Notes: generated from the letters alone by a model not told the origin. Shown: positions 37,357-46,832, counted from the first letter of the stretch. The stretch is 64,000 nt of DNA from Phytohabitans rumicis (GCF_011764445.1 NZ_BLPG01000001.1:3286001-3350000), one strand, 5' to 3'. Made by a program: numbers and translations.

Positions 37357-38127
37357 TCACCCGGCGAGGAGGCGGAACAACAGCAGCCATTGCTCGGGCC
37401 AGACATAGCCGACCACAGTGGACACGTCCAGCCTTGCGGCACGGAAGGCGGCGTCCACCCGGCGCGCCGGGTAGTGCCGGCGCAGGCTCGCGTGCAGCGA
37501 ACCGCCCGCGCCGCCGAAGCCCACGTCGACCAAACGCCGGTACGCCGGCAGCCGCTCCGGTGGCAGCAGCGGCACGGCGCGCCGCTCCAGCCGCAGGATG
37601 CCCGAGTCCACCCGCGGCACCGGGCGGAACTTGTGCCGCGGAATCCGCCCCGCCAGTCCCCAGTGGAACGCCGGCCACGTCTCGACGGTCACTCGGCTCC
37701 ACCGGCCGTAGTCGCCGGTGCGCTTGCGGGCGTACTCCAGCTGGGTGACCAGTGTCGCGGAGGTCAGCGCCGGCGCGCCCAGGCACCATCGCACGATCGG
37801 GGCGGTCAGCGCGTACGGGATGTTGCCGACCACCGCGAACGGCTCCCGGGGCGGCCGGGCGGTCAGGAAGTCCTGGTGCCGGCGGACAACGTTGTCCGGC
37901 GCCACCAGCGCGGCCACGAGCTCCGGATCGACCTCGTACGCCACCACCCGCCCGGCGGCCGCGGCCAGCGCCCGGGTGAGCCGGCCGTCCCCGGCGCCCA
38001 CCTCCAGGAGCAGATCGGTACGGGACAGCCGGGCCACGCGGACCACCTGGTCCAGTGCGCCCGGGTCATGCAGAAACGTCTGTGAGAACACGCGCCGCGT
38101 ACGGTCGCGTTCGGTTTTGCGCGCCAC
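37357..38127 (-). CDS. erm: Erm-family 23S rRNA adenine-N6 methyltransferase
   Basis: A 256-aa KsgA/Erm-type enzyme. Motif I is LLLEVGAGDGRLT, motif II VVAYEVDPEL and the catalytic NIPYALTAPIVRW is the N-I/L-P-Y form used for adenine N6. The N-terminus KTERDRTRRVFSQTFLHDP and the basic RLVDVGFGGAGGSLHASLRR tail fit Erm rather than KsgA. The family methylates A2058 of 23S rRNA and gives macrolide-lincosamide-streptogramin B resistance. Start GTG 38127 with gggaga upstream. A candidate leader peptide and hairpins precede it. Confidence 0.88.
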   Translation of the reverse strand: MARKTERDRTRRVFSQTFLHDPGALDQVVRVARLSRTDLLLEVGAGDGRLTRALAAAAGRVVAYEVDPELVAALVAPDNVVRRHQDFLTARPPREPFAVVGNIPYALTAPIVRWCLGAPALTSATLVTQLEYARKRTGDYGRWSRVTVETWPAFHWGLAGRIPRHKFRPVPRVDSGILRLERRAVPLLPPERLPAYRRLVDVGFGGAGGSLHASLRRHYPARRVDAAFRAARLDVSTVVGYVWPEQWLLLFRLLAG

Positions 38128-38215
38128 GAGCCGGCGTCTCCCGCCTATCCGAGATGAGCAAGGACTCGGAAGGCCCTGGACGAGAACGCGAAGAGAAGAG
38201 TGGCTGCGAGCCAGC

Positions 38216-38314
38216 TCAGACCAGGGCCGGAAGCCCCAGCCGCGGCCTGACAACGAAGTCAGCACCCCACGCGCCCGTCCGGGCGGGGGTGCAGTTGATC
38301 AGGGCCTGTGTCAT
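38216..38314 (-). CDS. Candidate erm leader peptide (32 aa)
   Basis: An open frame from ATG 38314 to TGA 38216 encodes MTQALINCTPARTGAWGADF plus 12 more residues, upstream of erm in the position of attenuation leaders. Its DNA folds into a stem (GCACCCC/GGGGTGC arms with inner GCCC/GGGC, 38262-38292). Erm genes are classically controlled by ribosome stalling on such leaders. There is no ribosome binding site before the ATG, but TAGCTT about 9 bp upstream could be a -10 giving a leaderless message. Confidence 0.45.
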   Translation of the reverse strand: MTQALINCTPARTGAWGADFVVRPRLGLPALV

Positions 38315-38392
38315 GCGGGCCAAGCTACCGGAATCGCGACGGAGCATGTATCGGATATCCGCCTGCGCGCTCCTGTAAGGCATGAGAGACAG

Positions 38393-40896
38393 TCACCAGC
38401 CGGCGCCGAAGCACACGAGCGGTGCCAGGTCCTCCTCGGTCTTCGCGGCCTTCTCGATCGCGGTGGCGAGCGCGGCGGCGGGCGAGCTGCCGTCCCGCAA
38501 CGCCGCGTGGTGGGCCGGTCCGACCTGGTAAGCGACAGCGTCGGCGATCCGGGCGACGCCGGCCACGACACTCCCGGCACCGCCGTGCAGCAGGGCGGCG
38601 GTCATCCCCAGCGTCTCCTCGCCCGGCCTGGCCCGGGCCAGGCCCAGCTCACACGCCGACAGGACGATGTGCGCGGGCAGCCGGGAAAGCTGGTGCAGCT
38701 CATGGCCGAAGAGCGGGCCATCGGCGAGCTCCAGGTGGGAGAAGAGCGGGTTATCCGGCTCGTGCACGCCATGTGCGGCGACGTGCAGCACATCGGCGGT
38801 GCGCGCGGCCTCGCGTACCCCCGCGGTGGTTGACTCGGCCGGCGCCGCCGCCGTTGACCACGCCTCGGCGACGAGCCGCACCTCCTCCGCGGCGCGCAAC
38901 ACCCGCGGACCGGCGGCGAGGGCCACCGCGGGCCGCGCGGGCAGCGCGGCCCGGTCGCGCGCGGCCAGCCACGCGGTCGCGGACGGCACGACGGCCACTG
39001 GACGCCCGCGCAGCACCGGCAAAAGCGTCCACGGTACGGCGACCAGCCCGGCCGCCGGAGCCAGGAGCACCGGGCCGTCGGTGAGCAGGCGGCGCAGCGG
39101 ATGCCAGAGCCGCTCGTCGAGGCCCTGCAGCGAACGGCGGCTGGCCGCGCGGACGCTGACCCGCACCGGTTCGGGCAGGTTGATCGTGGCAAGCGCGTCG
39201 AGGTCGGCGCGGAGCCGCCGGTGCAGCTCGATCACCGGGGCGGCGGGACCGAGGTCGAGCAGCGTACGGCGGCGCGGGCCGGCCACGAGAGCGTGCAGGC
39301 GCCCGCCGGTGAGCAGGTGCGCGACGTAGGTGGCGTCGGCGACGGCGAGCTGATCCTGCAACTGCCCGAGCGGGGCGGGCGCGAGCGTCTGGCCCGGCCC
39401 GGGCGTGTACCAGGACCGCTGCCGGATGAGCCGTTCGAGGTGGGCGCAGCGGGCGCGGAGCGCCGGTGCGGGGTGGCCGGCGAGCACGTGGGCGCGCAGC
39501 TCGACGCGGGTGTGCCGCAGGTCCTCCAGCATCTGCGCCGCTTCGGCGTCGGCGGGCGGTACCACCGGCGGCAGCCGGGTGGACAGCGCGCGGGCCCGCT
39601 CGGCCCAGCCGAACACGGTGGCGGGACGGCCGCCGGCGAGCGCCCGGGCCAGCCCTTGCTCGGCGAGGCGCCGGCCGTGGCCGCTCACCGCGGTCTGCAG
39701 GTCGAGGCTCCCGAACGACGCCTGGTAGCGGTGCAGGTCGGCGAGGGCCGCCCGCAGCTCCGCGTCGGCACGGCGGGGCTGGCCAGCCACGTCGGCGAGA
39801 CCAGCCCGTACGGCGCGGGCCTGCAGGCGCGTCCCGATCGGATCGTCCCGGCGCAACCGGATCGCCGCCCCCGCCCGCTCGGCGACCCCACCGGCGCCCG
39901 CCGCCAGCAGCGCGGCCACGCCGGTCAGCGTGGCCCGGCGCGCCTCGTCGTCCAGGCCCGCCGCCGCCAGCGCGGTGGCCAGCCGGGCCGCGTCCGGCGC
40001 GGCCTGCGCCACGCCCCGCCCGTCGGCCACCGAGGCGGCGACCGCGACGTGCTCGGCGAGCAACCCCCAGGCGTCCGCGCCCCGGGCCGCGAACCGCTTC
40101 CGGGCCCGCCCGGCCAACCGCCGCGCGTCGGCGTACCGCTCCTCCAGCAGGGCCACCTGGGCGCGGGCCAGCTCCGCCTCGGCCTGGTCCTGCGGGGCCT
40201 TCGCACCGCGGAAGAGGTCGACGGCGAGCGCGAGGTCTTCGTCGGCCTCCCGCCACAGGCCGGCCGCGAGCAGCACCTGGGCCCGGTCGATGTGGTAGAT
40301 CGCCGCGTGGATGGGCGACTGGTCACTGAGCGTGGCGCGGACGGTGTCCATCTCGCGCAGCGCCCGCGGCAGCGCGCCGGACAGCAGCGACAGGTAGCCG
40401 AGGTTGTGCGACGCCTTGGCGGCCAGCATGTCCAGACCGTGCCGGCCGGCGATGTCGGTGCAGCGGCTGAAGTCGGCCCGTGCGGCGGCCAACGCACCGC
40501 GCTGCATGTGCATGATGCCCCGGTTGAGCAGCGGCCGGCAGATGTACTCCGGCTCGGACTCGTCCAGCAGCCGTACCGCGGCGTCGAGCGCGGCCAGCGC
40601 CTCGGCCGGCCGCCGCGCGCGCATGTAGAGCAGCCCGCGCTGTGCGGCGATCATCCCCGCGGCGCGGCCGGCAGGTCGGCGACCGCGTCGGCCTCGGCCA
40701 GCAGCGCGAGCCCGTCGTCGAGGCGGCGGCGCTCCGCCTCGTGGTAGGCGAGGCTGATCAGGATGCGGGCCCGCAACTCCGGGTCGGGGCCGCTGTTCAG
40801 CGCGGCGCGTAGCAGCCGCCGAGCCGCTGCGTGCCGTCCGTGCTCGGTCTCCCGGACGGCCTGGGCATGCAGCTCGGCGGCGCTCGCGACGGACAC
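38393..40896 (-). CDS. TPR-CHAT caspase-like protein (one-base frameshift near the N-terminus)
   Basis: TPR repeats fill about residues 1-450 and a CHAT (caspase-HetF-associated) protease domain fills the C-terminal third. The catalytic dyad is intact: His in HVAAHGVHEP (about 709) and Cys in VLSACELG (about 749), followed by AALLHGGAGSVVAG. The N-terminal 81 residues (from GTG 40896, SVASAAELHAQAVRETEHGR) run into a stop at a CCCC run (40655-40658). One extra base joins them to GMIAAQRGLLYMRARR and gives 834 aa. CHAT proteases act in programmed cell death and CRISPR type III-E. Same strand as the subtilase and sigma genes upstream, so probably one operon. Confidence 0.87.
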
Positions 40897-40938
40897 GCCC
40901 CATCATGGCATGGGGTTTTGTGGATCCGGCTCGGCCGG

Positions 40939-42429
40939 TTAGCTCGCCTGTAGTGCCTCCAACGCGAACTGCATCCGCTTGACCGGGTCCTCTTCGCTCT
41001 GCATCAACGACGCGCTGCCGTTCGACGCGATCAGCGCCTTGGCGATCCGGCCGGCGAAGACCGGGGCCGCGAAAGACGTACCGCTGGAGATGCCGAACCC
41101 GCCGGCGAAGTCATCGATGTCGATGCTTTCCCGGATCATCGGGTGGTGCGGGTCGAGGATGGCGGCGCCGGGGCTCAGCGCGTGGTCGAACTTGGGCATC
41201 GTGCTCACCACGGCCGAGCCGGGCGCCCAGTGGTGCACCCACGTGCCCGTGTTGCTGAAGAGCGCGATGGTCCCGTTCGGGTTGAGCGCGCCCACACTGG
41301 ACACTGGGATCGCGGGCGTTTCGGAGCCCGACGGCGGCTCGGCGTAGGCCGCGGGGAACATGGGCCGGGCGGTGGCGTCGTTGCCGGCCGCGCCCACCAC
41401 GGCGATGCCGAGCTCGGCGAGGTTGCGCACCTCCTCGTACAGCAGCGAGCTGTACGCGTCGTCCGCCGGCGACTCGTGGTAGAAGCCCAGCGACAGGGAC
41501 ACCACGTCGATCGCCTGGCCGCCCGGCTCGCCCGCGGCGAATTTGCGGGCCAGTTCGTGCACCGTCTGCAGTGCCTGCAACAGCTCGGATTCGACGATCA
41601 CGCCGTCGGAGTGGATGACCCGTACGGGGAGGATGTCGGCGTCCGGGCACGCCTGGCGGACCAGTCCACAGATGAACGTGCCGTGCCCGGCCAGCGGGTC
41701 GCGCATGCCGTCGAGCGGGCCGATGACGTCGCCGGTCGTGTCGAGCGCGGTGCCCGCGTCGCCGGTCAGCGCGTTGATGGCCGGCAGCACGCCCTGCTCC
41801 GGGGTGAGCCATTCGTGCGTACCGCAGCCGGTGTCGAGCACCGCCACCACCGGGCGCCGCGGGGTCACGCTCGCCTGCCGGACCGGGGGCGGCAGGACCA
41901 GGTGGACCGGCTGGGTGGCGCCGAACCCGAGCATCCCGTACTGGGCGACCGGGCTGAACGGGAACGCGGAGTGGTACGGGAAGGCCGAGTGATAGGGAAA
42001 CGCCGAGTGGTACGGGAAGGCGGAGTGGTACGGGTTGCCGGTGATCGGCGACGTGGCGGCGAACATGAGGTGGTCGAGCCCGGCGCCGAGGCTGCGCAGC
42101 CGGCCCGCGTCGCGCGCCCGCAGCGCCTGGAGCATCCGCCAGGCGTCGGGGACGGCCGGGCCGGCGTTGGTCGGCGCGAGGCGCATGCACCGGCGGCGCG
42201 GCTCGCCGTCGTCGTCGAGGCGCAGCGACAGGCCCGCGGCGACCTCGTTGAAGACGCGGCGGTGCTCGGCGGCGGGACGGCGCATCAGGAGTCGGTTGGC
42301 GACGTACACAGTGGACTGAAGGGACTGGTCCGGTAGAACCTGGGCGGTGATGGGGTCGAGGGATCGGGCGCCGTGCGCCGCCATGAGGGCGGCCGGCGGC
42401 GCGGGGACGTGCTTATCTGCTGTGCCCAC
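40939..42429 (-). CDS. Cytosolic S8 (subtilisin-like) serine peptidase with PYHSAF repeats
   Basis: A 496-aa subtilase without a signal peptide. The catalytic triad is Asp199 (VAVLDTGCG), His249 (GHGTFICG) and Ser452 (SGTSFAAPVFAG), with oxyanion Asn350 (AAGND). The N-terminal 190 residues form a separate domain, possibly a propeptide, that ends in four perfect PYHSAF repeats (residues 133-156). The lack of an export signal and the neighbouring TPR-CHAT, regulatory-domain and sigma genes suggest an intracellular signalling protease rather than a degradative exoenzyme. Confidence 0.92.
   Translation of the reverse strand: MGTADKHVPAPPAALMAAHGARSLDPITAQVLPDQSLQSTVYVANRLLMRRPAAEHRRVFNEVAAGLSLRLDDDGEPRRRCMRLAPTNAGPAVPDAWRMLQALRARDAGRLRSLGAGLDHLMFAATSPITGNPYHSAFPYHSAFPYHSAFPYHSAFPFSPVAQYGMLGFGATQPVHLVLPPPVRQASVTPRRPVVAVLDTGCGTHEWLTPEQGVLPAINALTGDAGTALDTTGDVIGPLDGMRDPLAGHGTFICGLVRQACPDADILPVRVIHSDGVIVESELLQALQTVHELARKFAAGEPGGQAIDVVSLSLGFYHESPADDAYSSLLYEEVRNLAELGIAVVGAAGNDATARPMFPAAYAEPPSGSETPAIPVSSVGALNPNGTIALFSNTGTWVHHWAPGSAVVSTMPKFDHALSPGAAILDPHHPMIRESIDIDDFAGGFGISSGTSFAAPVFAGRIAKALIASNGSASLMQSEEDPVKRMQFALEALQAS
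41962..42033 (-). repeat. Four 18-bp tandem repeats encoding PYHSAF
   Basis: Four consecutive 18-bp units encode PYHSAF without amino-acid change although several third-codon positions differ (for example cac/gag and tat/tac variants). The silent divergence indicates selection on the peptide rather than a very recent duplication. Located just before the subtilase catalytic domain. Confidence 0.93.
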
Positions 42430-42454
42430 GTTGGACTCCCCACGAAGAGTTCGG

Positions 42455-42922
42455 CTAGAGCTGCACCGGCGGCGTGACCACCGGGCGGTGGAGGGGCACC
42501 GTCGCCCCGTTCGTCGGATGGATCATGATCTGCACCAGACCGGACGGCACTTCGGCGAACGCGAAGCGGCCGTCGGCGTCGGCGTGGGTCTCGTGTACGC
42601 CCCGCGGAGTGCGTAGCTCGACCCGAAGCGCGCCGCCTGGTGCGATCCAACCGTCGATCCGCCTGTGATGCGGTCCCGAATCCGACACCGTCACCATCAC
42701 GGTGAGGCTTTCCGCCGAAAAGGTGACGGTGGAGGCCGTCTCCGCCCCGCGGGCACCCATCGGTGCGAGCGCCTCCTGTAACCGCATCAGCTCGAACTCA
42801 AGGTCTTCGAGCTGGAGCGTGAAAAGCACGCGGTCGGCGAGGTCGACCGGCACCGGGTCGAGTGACTCCCACATGTCGTGAACCGCACGCAACACCATCT
42901 GGTCGTCAGTCACGCCGGTCAC
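42455..42922 (-). CDS. Carboxypeptidase-regulatory-like (beta-sandwich) domain protein
   Basis: A 155-aa protein. Residues 1-55 are helical and acidic (DQMVLRAVHDMWESLDPV), while the rest is a beta-sandwich typical of CarboxypepD_reg-like domains (GVHETHADADGRFAFAEVPS ... VQIMIHPTNG). It starts inside the 3' end of the sigma gene (17-bp overlap), so its translation is coupled to the sigma factor. It might bind or regulate that sigma factor, or act as an adaptor to the subtilase; no anti-sigma motif is visible. Confidence 0.82.
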   Translation of the reverse strand: MTGVTDDQMVLRAVHDMWESLDPVPVDLADRVLFTLQLEDLEFELMRLQEALAPMGARGAETASTVTFSAESLTVMVTVSDSGPHHRRIDGWIAPGGALRVELRTPRGVHETHADADGRFAFAEVPSGLVQIMIHPTNGATVPLHRPVVTPPVQL

Positions 42923-43514
42923 TCCACTCCGGATCGGCGGCCAGCAGGCCGCGCAGCTTGTCCAGGCAGCGCCCGCGGGTCGGCCCGATGCTGCCCACCG
43001 CGATCCCCAGCTCGGTGGAGAGCGAGGCGTAGTCCGGCCGGTCCTCGAACGCGATCACCCGCAGCAACCGGCGGCACCGCTCGGGCAGCTCGGCCACGTG
43101 CCGCCACAGCGTGCGCGCGGTGCCCTCGGCCAGCACGGTCGCGTCCGGTCCACCCACCGGCGGCAGCGCCGCGTCGAGGGTCTGCGGCTCGGCGACGTCC
43201 TCGCGCCGCCCCGCCTTGGCCGTACGCCACGCCTCCCGGCGCGCGGTGGTCGTGGTCCAGCGCAGCACCGCCTGCGGGTCGCGCACCGAGTCGACGTTGC
43301 GCACCAGCGCCAGCCAGGTCGACTGCACCACGTCCTCGGCCGCCTCCCGATCCAGGCCGTACGCCCGGACCAGGTGCCACAGCATCGGCGTCAACAGCCG
43401 GACGAGGCGATCCAGCCCCGCCGGATCGCCGGCGCGCCAGGCGGCGAACTCACGAGCGGCCCGCTCCCAGGAAGCGGCACCGACCCCGGTGTCATCGGAG
43501 GTCACCGACGTCAT
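42906..43514 (-). CDS. ECF-type RNA polymerase sigma factor
   Basis: A 202-aa sigma factor: region 2 (LVRAYGLDREAAEDVVQSTW and AVLRWTTTTARREAWR) and region 4 (LPERCRRLLRVIAFEDRPDY, with ASLSTELGIAVGSIGPTRGR as the helix-turn-helix). The start is ATG 43514 with aggggaggggcg just upstream; a longer frame reaches 43661 but lacks support. It leads a - strand operon through the regulatory-domain protein and subtilase to TPR-CHAT and may drive its own operon. Confidence 0.88.
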   Translation of the reverse strand: MTSVTSDDTGVGAASWERAAREFAAWRAGDPAGLDRLVRLLTPMLWHLVRAYGLDREAAEDVVQSTWLALVRNVDSVRDPQAVLRWTTTTARREAWRTAKAGRREDVAEPQTLDAALPPVGGPDATVLAEGTARTLWRHVAELPERCRRLLRVIAFEDRPDYASLSTELGIAVGSIGPTRGRCLDKLRGLLAADPEWSDRRD

Positions 43515-43763
43515 CGCCCCTCCCCTCACCTGCACCCCCACACACTGCGTCATGGTAGGTCCACGCGATATCGCCAAGGCGACAGTGCGCGGCGCACAAC
43601 TGAGGAGAAGGCCCGTGCCGGTCTGATACATCCCGGGCCGAAGAAAGTTTTTGTGTATCACGAACGCCGCGTGTGCGCTCCTCTAGCCGGATCTTCACTG
43701 CGGCCGTGACGCGCATGGGGGTGTGCGCGCGGCGGCTCCCCCTCGGGGGCTGGGGGGAGGAAC

Positions 43764-43797
43764 GGCGGGGGTGCTTCCCGGGGGATGCACCCCCGCC
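43764..43797. terminator. Terminator downstream of the STAS gene
   Basis: GGCGGGGGTGC (43764-43774) and GCACCCCCGCC (43787-43797) form a perfect 11-bp stem with a 12-nt loop. It follows the - strand STAS stop at 43809 and separates that gene from the sigma operon at 43514. The 170 bp between the hairpin and the sigma start show no gene and should hold the sigma promoter. Confidence 0.82.
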
Positions 43798-43808
43798 TCA
43801 TTCCATAT

Positions 43809-44147
43809 TCAGGGCGTCGGGGCGATCCGGCGGATCGGGATGACCCGGTTGACCCGGGTCGCCCGCAGCGTGCGCCGTACGACCGGGTTGGGATTGCACA
43901 GGACGAGCTGCCCGCCCCGGGCGCGGGTACGCAGGTGCACCGCGACCAGCGCCCGGACCCCCGCGGCGGACAGGAAGTCGACTCCCCCAAGGTCGACTCG
44001 CAGTGGCGCCGGTGCGGGCGGCAGAGCCCACAACAGCGCGCGGAACTCGTCCACGTTGGCTATGTCGATCTCACCGGTGACGCGTACGTCGATTCCCCGT
44101 GTGCCGACGGTGACCTCGGCACGTAACTGATGTTGCACTTCCCCCAT
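43809..44147 (-). CDS. STAS-domain anti-sigma factor antagonist
   Basis: A 112-aa stand-alone STAS protein. The phosphorylatable serine lies in VDFLSAAGVRALVAV, the usual SpoIIAA/RsbV context. Such proteins, when unphosphorylated, bind anti-sigma kinases and free a sigma factor. No anti-sigma kinase gene is adjacent; the nearby sigma is ECF type, which is not normally controlled this way, so the partner is likely elsewhere. Confidence 0.9.
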   Translation of the reverse strand: MGEVQHQLRAEVTVGTRGIDVRVTGEIDIANVDEFRALLWALPPAPAPLRVDLGGVDFLSAAGVRALVAVHLRTRARGGQLVLCNPNPVVRRTLRATRVNRVIPIRRIAPTP

Positions 44148-44235
44148 AGCCCCGACACTAGGCAGCGATCCGGGCGGCGACGACCTACCAGAGGGGAATC
44201 TTGTCCAGGCCGCGTACGACCAAAGTAGTAGGGGT

Positions 44236-44909
44236 TTACTCAGTCCCCGGCCGGACGATCCCCGCCTCGTACGCGAACACCACCACCTGCACGCGGTCGC
44301 GGAGTGCGAGCTTTGTGAGAATCCTCCCGACGTGCGTCTTCACCGTCGCCTCCGACACGGTGAGCGCCCGCGCGATCTCGCCGTTGGAGCCGCCGCGGGC
44401 CACCTCCACGAGCACCTCCCGCTCACGCTCGGTGAGCTGGTCGAGCCGCGCGTCGGTGGGTGACCGGCCGCTCGCCGGGTCGGGCAGGTGCGGCGCGAAC
44501 GCGTCGATCAGCCGCCGGGTGACGCTCGGGCCACCACGGCGTCCCCCGCCGCCACGGCCCGGATGCCGCTGATCAGGTCGGCCGGCGGCACGTCCTTGAG
44601 CAGGAAGCCGCTGGCCCCGGCGCGGAGCGCGGCGTACACGTACTCGTCGAGGTTGAACGTCGTCAGCACCAAGACGCGCGCCGCGGACCCGGACTCGACG
44701 ATGCGCCGCGTCGCCTCGATGCCGTCGGTCACCGGCATGCGCACGTCCATCAGCACGACGTCCGGTGCCAGCGCCCGGGTCATCGCGACGGCCTGGGTGC
44801 CGTCCCCGGCCTCGCCGACCACCTCCAGGTCGGGCTGGGTCTCCAGGACCATGCGGAAGCCGAGACGCAGCAGCGCCTGGTCGTCCACCAGCAGCACTCG
44901 CGTGGTCAT
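44236..44909 (-). CDS. LuxR/NarL-family response regulator (one-base frameshift)
   Basis: Receiver domain with Asp55 in VVLMDVRMP, then a LuxR DNA-binding domain with LTEREREVLVEVARGGSNGE. The frame breaks at a GGG run (44528-44530): the receiver part reads GDAVVA then leaves frame, and the DNA-binding part resumes with PSVTRRLIDAFAPHLPD. One extra base restores 224 aa, the standard length. Its start overlaps the stop of the kinase by 4 bp. If the break is real, the cell makes only a receiver fragment. Confidence 0.88.
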
Positions 44910-46060
44910 GGCCCACCCCCGTCGAAGCGCAACCGCGCGCGGACCCGCCAGCCGGGACCGCCGGTCCGCGGCCCGGCCTCGACGCCGCCGCCGTACGCCG
45001 CGGCCCGTTCGATCATCCCTGGTACGCCGTGCCCGCCGCCCGCGGGCGCGGCGGCCGGACGGTGCGCGCCGTCGTCGGTGACCTCCACCTCCGCGCCCCC
45101 GTCCCGGAAACGCAGGAGTACGTGGGCGCTGGCGTCCGGCCCGGCGTGCTTGAGCGTGTTGGTGAGCGCCTCCTGCACGATGCGGTAGACGGCCACGCCC
45201 GCGCCCGGACCCCAGTCTCCGGGCACGCCCTCGACCGTGACCGCGACCCGAACGCCGGCGGCGCGCACCTGCTCCACCAAGGCGTCGACGTCGGCCAGGC
45301 CGGGCTGCGGCGCCCGGCCGTCCGCGCCGTCGCGCAGCAGGCCGAGGACGCGCCGCATCTCGCCGAGCGCCTGCCGGCCGGTCGCCGACACCTTCCCCAT
45401 CGCGTCGGCGGCCCGCTCGGGCGACGCCGTCGCGGTGAGCGCCGCCCCGTCGGCGAGCGCCACCATGACGGCCAGGCTGTGGGCGACGATGTCGTGCATG
45501 TCCCGGGCGATGCGGGCCCGCTCGGCGGCGGCCGCGAGCTGGGCCTGCTGGTCGCGCTCGCGCTCCAGGCGGCGGGCCCGCTCCTCCAGCTCGGCCAGGT
45601 ACGCCTGCCGGGTGCTGACCACGATGCCGAGCAGCACCGTCGTCGCGAGCACCGCCGACACGAAGCCCAACGCCGTCCAGTGTGGACCGTCCAAGAGGAA
45701 CACCGCGAGCGCCGGGACCTCGATGGCCACCACGATCGGCACGAGCTGGCGGCGCCGGCCGTAGCGGGCGGCCGTATAAACCGCCACGGCCACGGGCAGC
45801 TCGGGGTAGAGCCCCTCGACCCGGACGCCGACGACCAGCGCGGACAGGATCGCGAGCGCGTACACCGCCCAGAAGACCGCGACCGGCCACCGCCGCCGCC
45901 ACACGAGCGGCAGGTGGACGGCGGCGAACCACAGCCCGGCGGCCACCCCGGCGCCAGCCAGCGTCGCCGGCCCCGTGAAGGCGGCCAGCAGCGCGGCGAG
46001 GCCGGCATCGGCCCACCGGGGATGCCGCCGGAGCGTGTCCACTACTAGAAGGTTAGGCAT
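44906..46060 (-). CDS. Sensor histidine kinase
   Basis: A 384-aa HisKA_3 kinase. About four to five membrane helices lie in the first 145 residues; the phospho-accepting His is in IARDMHDIVAHSLAVM; the ATPase N box is IVQEALTNTLKHAG. The G1 box is VTDDGAHRP, somewhat divergent. The start is taken as ATG 46060 (MPNLLVVDTL), overlapping the permease 3' end by 8 bp. It is third in an ATPase-permease-kinase-regulator operon, as in peptide-antibiotic sensing systems. Confidence 0.88.
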   Translation of the reverse strand: MPNLLVVDTLRRHPRWADAGLAALLAAFTGPATLAGAGVAAGLWFAAVHLPLVWRRRWPVAVFWAVYALAILSALVVGVRVEGLYPELPVAVAVYTAARYGRRRQLVPIVVAIEVPALAVFLLDGPHWTALGFVSAVLATTVLLGIVVSTRQAYLAELEERARRLERERDQQAQLAAAAERARIARDMHDIVAHSLAVMVALADGAALTATASPERAADAMGKVSATGRQALGEMRRVLGLLRDGADGRAPQPGLADVDALVEQVRAAGVRVAVTVEGVPGDWGPGAGVAVYRIVQEALTNTLKHAGPDASAHVLLRFRDGGAEVEVTDDGAHRPAAAPAGGGHGVPGMIERAAAYGGGVEAGPRTGGPGWRVRARLRFDGGGP

Positions 46061-46828
46061 CGCGGCGGCGGAGCAGGGCCACCCCGCCGGCGAGGGCGAG
46101 GGCGGACCACCCCACCAGTACCGCCGCGGAGGCGCCCGGCGACAGCGTCTCGAACGGGCCGCCGCCACCGTCCACGCTGTACATGGCCTGCCCGGCCACG
46201 GTCGGCACGTACTTCATGATGGCGTCCTCCCGGTCGCCGGGCAGGGCCGGTCCGAGCAGCAAGGGTACGACGAACAGCGCCGCCACCAGCGTCGTGATGG
46301 CACCGGCGGTGTTGCGCAGCACCGCGCCCAGCCCGAGCCCGAGCAGCCCGAAGAGCACCGGACACGCGGCGGCGCCGGCGATCGCGGCGGGCATGCCCGG
46401 GTCGCCCAGCGCGGCTCCCCCGTCGCCGATGAACGCCTGGCAGGCGACGAACGAGGCCAGGCACGTCACCGCCATCAGCGGGAGCGTCAAGGCGACCAGG
46501 ACGGCGGCCTTCGCGCACACCACCGGCCAGCGGCGGGGCACCGCGGTGAGTGTGGCCCGGATCAGGCCGGAGCCGTACTCGCCGGACATCTGCAAGATGC
46601 CGAACACGCCGAAGACCAGCACGAAGAAGTCGATCGGCAGGAACGCCGCGCCCACCGCCTCGGACAGGGCCGGGGCCGGCTCGCCGCCGTCGATCGACCG
46701 GCTCACGCCGTACCCGATGGCGCCGGACAGGACGACGGCGAGCACCGCGGCGGTGCCCAGCGTCAGCCAAGTGGAGCGGAGCGAGACCAGCTTGGTCCAC
46801 TCGGAGCGCACGACCCGCGGGAACGTGA

Positions 46829-46832
<4 letters not shown>
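46053..46832 (-). CDS. ABC-2 type transporter permease
   Basis: A 259-aa permease with about six membrane helices, starting at ATG 46832 (MITFPRVVRSEWTKLVSLRS) and ending LAGGVALLRRRDA, the typical ends of this family. It overlaps the ATPase gene by 4 bp (ATGA). It exports an unknown small molecule, drug or peptide with the ATPase. The relic at 28308-28587 is a decayed paralogue. Confidence 0.9.

Noticed and set aside
41962-42033. Regular repeats that could be taken for CRISPR
   Set aside because: The units are 18 bp without spacers and encode PYHSAF in frame within the subtilase.
41143-42336. Open frame on the + strand antisense to the subtilase
   Set aside because: The subtilase has an intact triad and normal length; the antisense frame is Arg/Val/Gly-rich and lacks a ribosome binding site.
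44508-46016. Long - strand frame joining kinase antisense frames to the receiver domain
   Set aside because: The N-terminal 370 codons are in the wrong frame relative to the clear kinase; only the last part (from ATG 44909) is the true receiver.
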